A DNA stretch of 6,279 nucleotides. Origin: CAIKMD01 sp036490955. GTDB taxonomy: Bacteria > Pseudomonadota > Alphaproteobacteria > ATCC43930 > CGMCC-115725. The notes under the pieces were generated by a model, which was not told where the DNA came from, ran no database searches, and saw only the letters and a program-made list of their open reading frames with translations. Every line of letters starts with the position of its first letter. The stretch's first letter is position 1. Made by a program: the position numbers and the translations under genes. Below are positions 5,419-6,279 of this stretch, one piece after another. The stretch is taken from NCBI GenBank assembly GCA_036490955.1, contig DASXCX010000068.1, positions 1 to 6,279 on the forward strand. The letters run 5' to 3'.

Positions 5419-5432
5419 TTTTTCGCGAAAAA
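5419..5432. repeat. Perfect 14-bp palindrome TTTTTCGCGAAAAA
   Basis: TTTTT, CGCG and AAAAA give an exact palindrome starting 6 bp after the regulator's stop codon. It is an A/T-rich island in GC-rich surroundings. With almost no loop it is a poor RNA hairpin, so a protein-binding site on DNA is the more natural reading. Its binder is unknown. Confidence 0.45.
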
Positions 5433-5438
5433 GGACGC

Positions 5439-5882
5439 TTAGGCCGATTTATCGGCGTCGGGTCCGCCTTCGAGCCCGCCGATGCGCTTTGTCATCTGCA
5501 AGAGATGCTCGCGCACTTCCTCGCTTGGGATTTGGCGGAAATGGCGCACCAACTCGATCTCTTCCCGGGTGAAGCCCTTGCTCGAGCCGGCCGCGGTCTC
5601 GCCACCAAGCTCTTCGAAAAAGAACGATACCGGACGATCGAGAAGCCTCGCCGCCTTGTAAAGACGACTGGCGCTCAGCCGGTTCTCCCCGTGCTCGTAT
5701 TTCTGCACCGCCTGGAAAGAGACACCGATGCCGGCACCCAGTTCTTCCTGACTCATGCCGGCAAGGAATCGCGCCTGTCGCAGGCGGCGGCCGACATGTA
5801 CGTCGACTGGGTCGGGCCCGTGCTCGCGAATCGTGCGCCGGCGGCGCCCTGCGTTGTCATCGCCCTTACGAACTTCGGCCAT
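5439..5882 (-). CDS. XRE-family (Cro/C1-type) HTH transcriptional regulator
   Basis: This 147-residue DNA-binding protein belongs to the alphaproteobacterial XRE group. A basic N-terminal arm (GRRRRTIREHG, 12-22) leads into PVDVHVGRRLRQARFLAGMS, and then the helix-turn-helix at about 43-65 (MSQEELGAGIGVSFQAVQKY). The domain ends with SASRLYKAARLLDRPVSFFF (70-89). The C-terminal part (104-137) is a charged helical region (TREEIELVRHFRQIPSEEVREHLLQM), likely for dimerisation. Size and layout match regulators such as the PraR/PhrR group, but I cannot tell orthology. The start at 5882 has a strong AGAGGGGG ribosome binding site. Upstream lie a -10-like TATAAA and three TTGATC repeats, suggesting autoregulation. 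It precedes the ABC operon on the same strand, but a terminator intervenes, so control of the transporter is possible, not shown. Confidence 0.93.
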   Translation of the reverse strand: MAEVRKGDDNAGRRRRTIREHGPDPVDVHVGRRLRQARFLAGMSQEELGAGIGVSFQAVQKYEHGENRLSASRLYKAARLLDRPVSFFFEELGGETAAGSSKGFTREEIELVRHFRQIPSEEVREHLLQMTKRIGGLEGGPDADKSA

Positions 5883-5902
5883 ATTCCCCCTCTGTACGTA
5901 AT

Positions 5903-5926
5903 GATCAAGCGATCAATCTGGATCAA
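5903..5926 (-). promoter_or_regulatory. Three TTGATC direct repeats, candidate operator of the XRE gene
   Basis: TTGATC on the minus strand (GATCAA on the plus strand) occurs three times in 24 bp, at 5921-5926, 5911-5916 and 5903-5908, with start-to-start distances of 10 and 8 bp. The repeats begin 1 bp after the putative -10 box and end before the ribosome binding site, so a protein bound here would block transcription start. The likely binder is the adjacent XRE protein itself; this is inferred from position. Confidence 0.45.
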
Positions 5927-5927
5927 A

Positions 5928-5933
5928 TTTATA
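5928..5933 (-). promoter_or_regulatory. Putative -10 box (TATAAA) of the XRE regulator
   Basis: The minus strand reads TATAAA at 5933-5928 in an A/T-rich patch about 45 nt before the start codon. The predicted transcription start is near 5921. No good -35 is present at 17-nt spacing (TAGTAA at 5956-5951), so the promoter may be weak or depend on an activator. The rest of the 135-bp gap between the two minus-strand genes shows nothing else that I can name. Confidence 0.4.
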
Positions 5934-6017
5934 CCGTGACGCTCGCAGGATTACTACCGATTCCCCCGCCTCTCCCTTCCGGAAAGCCCCATCACAGGCT
6001 CAACGGCGCAAAATTCC

Positions 6018-6269
6018 CTAATCTGGATAATTTCTGTGTTCGATTTTTGCTTGCCCGCCCGCCTCGTCATCGAAACCCCGGCGGTTGCTGATGAAGAGCA
6101 GCGCCATCAGCACGCCGCCCAGCGCCAGGGCGCCTAGTGCGCCAAGGATCATGGCAAGAGTGCCGGCGACGCTGATCTGGACATCCGCCATCGCCGTCCA
6201 GGCCTGCCAAGCGACGCTCATCGAAGCGATGGCCAGCACCGCCGCTATCACATAGCCGAGCTTGCTCAT
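6018..6269 (-). CDS. Hypothetical small two-helix membrane protein
   Basis: This 83-residue protein has two hydrophobic helices at about residues 5-25 and 37-60. They are joined by a short polar turn (TAMADVQISVAG), and a hydrophilic tail begins SNRRGFDDEAGGQ. The positively charged SNRR directly after helix 2 and the Lys at position 3 place both ends in the cytoplasm, making a hairpin in the inner membrane. I recall similar 70-85-residue proteins starting MSKLGY and carrying a SNRRG(F/Y)DD motif in Hyphomicrobiales, all of unknown function. Only 10 bases before the ATG at 6269 are visible (tatcaaagtc), with no clear Shine-Dalgarno sequence, so the start is supported by this recalled similarity rather than a ribosome binding site. 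The gene upstream lies outside the window. Confidence 0.75.
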   Translation of the reverse strand: MSKLGYVIAAVLAIASMSVAWQAWTAMADVQISVAGTLAMILGALGALALGGVLMALLFISNRRGFDDEAGGQAKIEHRNYPD

Positions 6270-6279
6270 GACTTTGATA

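Noticed and set aside
5285..5438. TPP or other riboswitch in the leader of the THI5-like transporter
   Set aside because: I looked for the conserved TPP core (CTGAGA and the ACCTGAT-type element) on the minus strand and found neither.
5505..5939. Plus-strand frame of 144 codons opposite the XRE regulator
   Set aside because: The regulator strand has the helix-turn-helix motif and a strong ribosome binding site; the opposite frame has neither.
1..6279. CRISPR array, tRNA, insertion sequence ends or phage attachment site
   Set aside because: No regularly spaced repeats, no tRNA-like cloverleaf with CCA end, no transposase and no terminal inverted repeats were seen on either strand.

Overview
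This is a GC-rich stretch of about 6.3 kb, compactly packed with genes on both strands. Its G/C-ending codons, the style of its XRE regulator (a PVDVHVG lead-in, then MSQEELG and QAVQKYEHG), a very small tail-anchored ARQ/GHGVRYVL protein and a small SNRRGFDD membrane protein all suggest an alphaproteobacterium of the Hyphomicrobiales (Bradyrhizobium/Rhodopseudomonas-like or a relative). That placement is inferred from recalled family resemblance, not from a database search.

Left part (1-1332, + strand): the C-terminal end of a Gly/Pro/Ser-rich protein cut by the window edge, an unrecognised four-helix membrane protein, and a single-domain MaoC/NodN-like hot-dog hydratase with the catalytic Asp/His motif intact. 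The hydratase meets a minus-strand MAPEG-family membrane protein tail to tail, with only 4 bases between the stop codons.

Middle (1337-2694): the MAPEG gene, a small acidic helical protein of unknown function (minus), a short protein with one C-terminal membrane anchor (plus), and a stand-alone GIY-YIG (UPF0213/YhbQ-like) protein (minus). A divergent intergenic region at 2048-2219 separates the two small genes and carries a perfect TATAAT hexamer.

Right part (2702-6269, minus strand): a complete ABC importer of the nitrate/sulfonate/taurine/thiamine-precursor class. It is read in the order periplasmic binding protein (NMT1/THI5-like), ATPase, permease, with a 10-nt gap and then an ATGA stop/start overlap. 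The GIY-YIG gene starts 7 nt after the permease stop, so it is probably on the same transcript. Upstream lies an XRE-family regulator with a strong Shine-Dalgarno sequence. A likely intrinsic terminator separates it from the transporter, and three TTGATC direct repeats sit just downstream of its putative -10 box, which is the expected layout for autorepression. A small two-helix membrane protein closes the window.

The genes look like ordinary chromosomal housekeeping and accessory content. I see no CRISPR array, RNA gene, insertion sequence, phage module or clear defence system. The most interesting signals are regulatory: the TTGATC triplet, and two mutually exclusive hairpins in the leader before the transporter operon. 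The transporter's substrate cannot be determined from this window.
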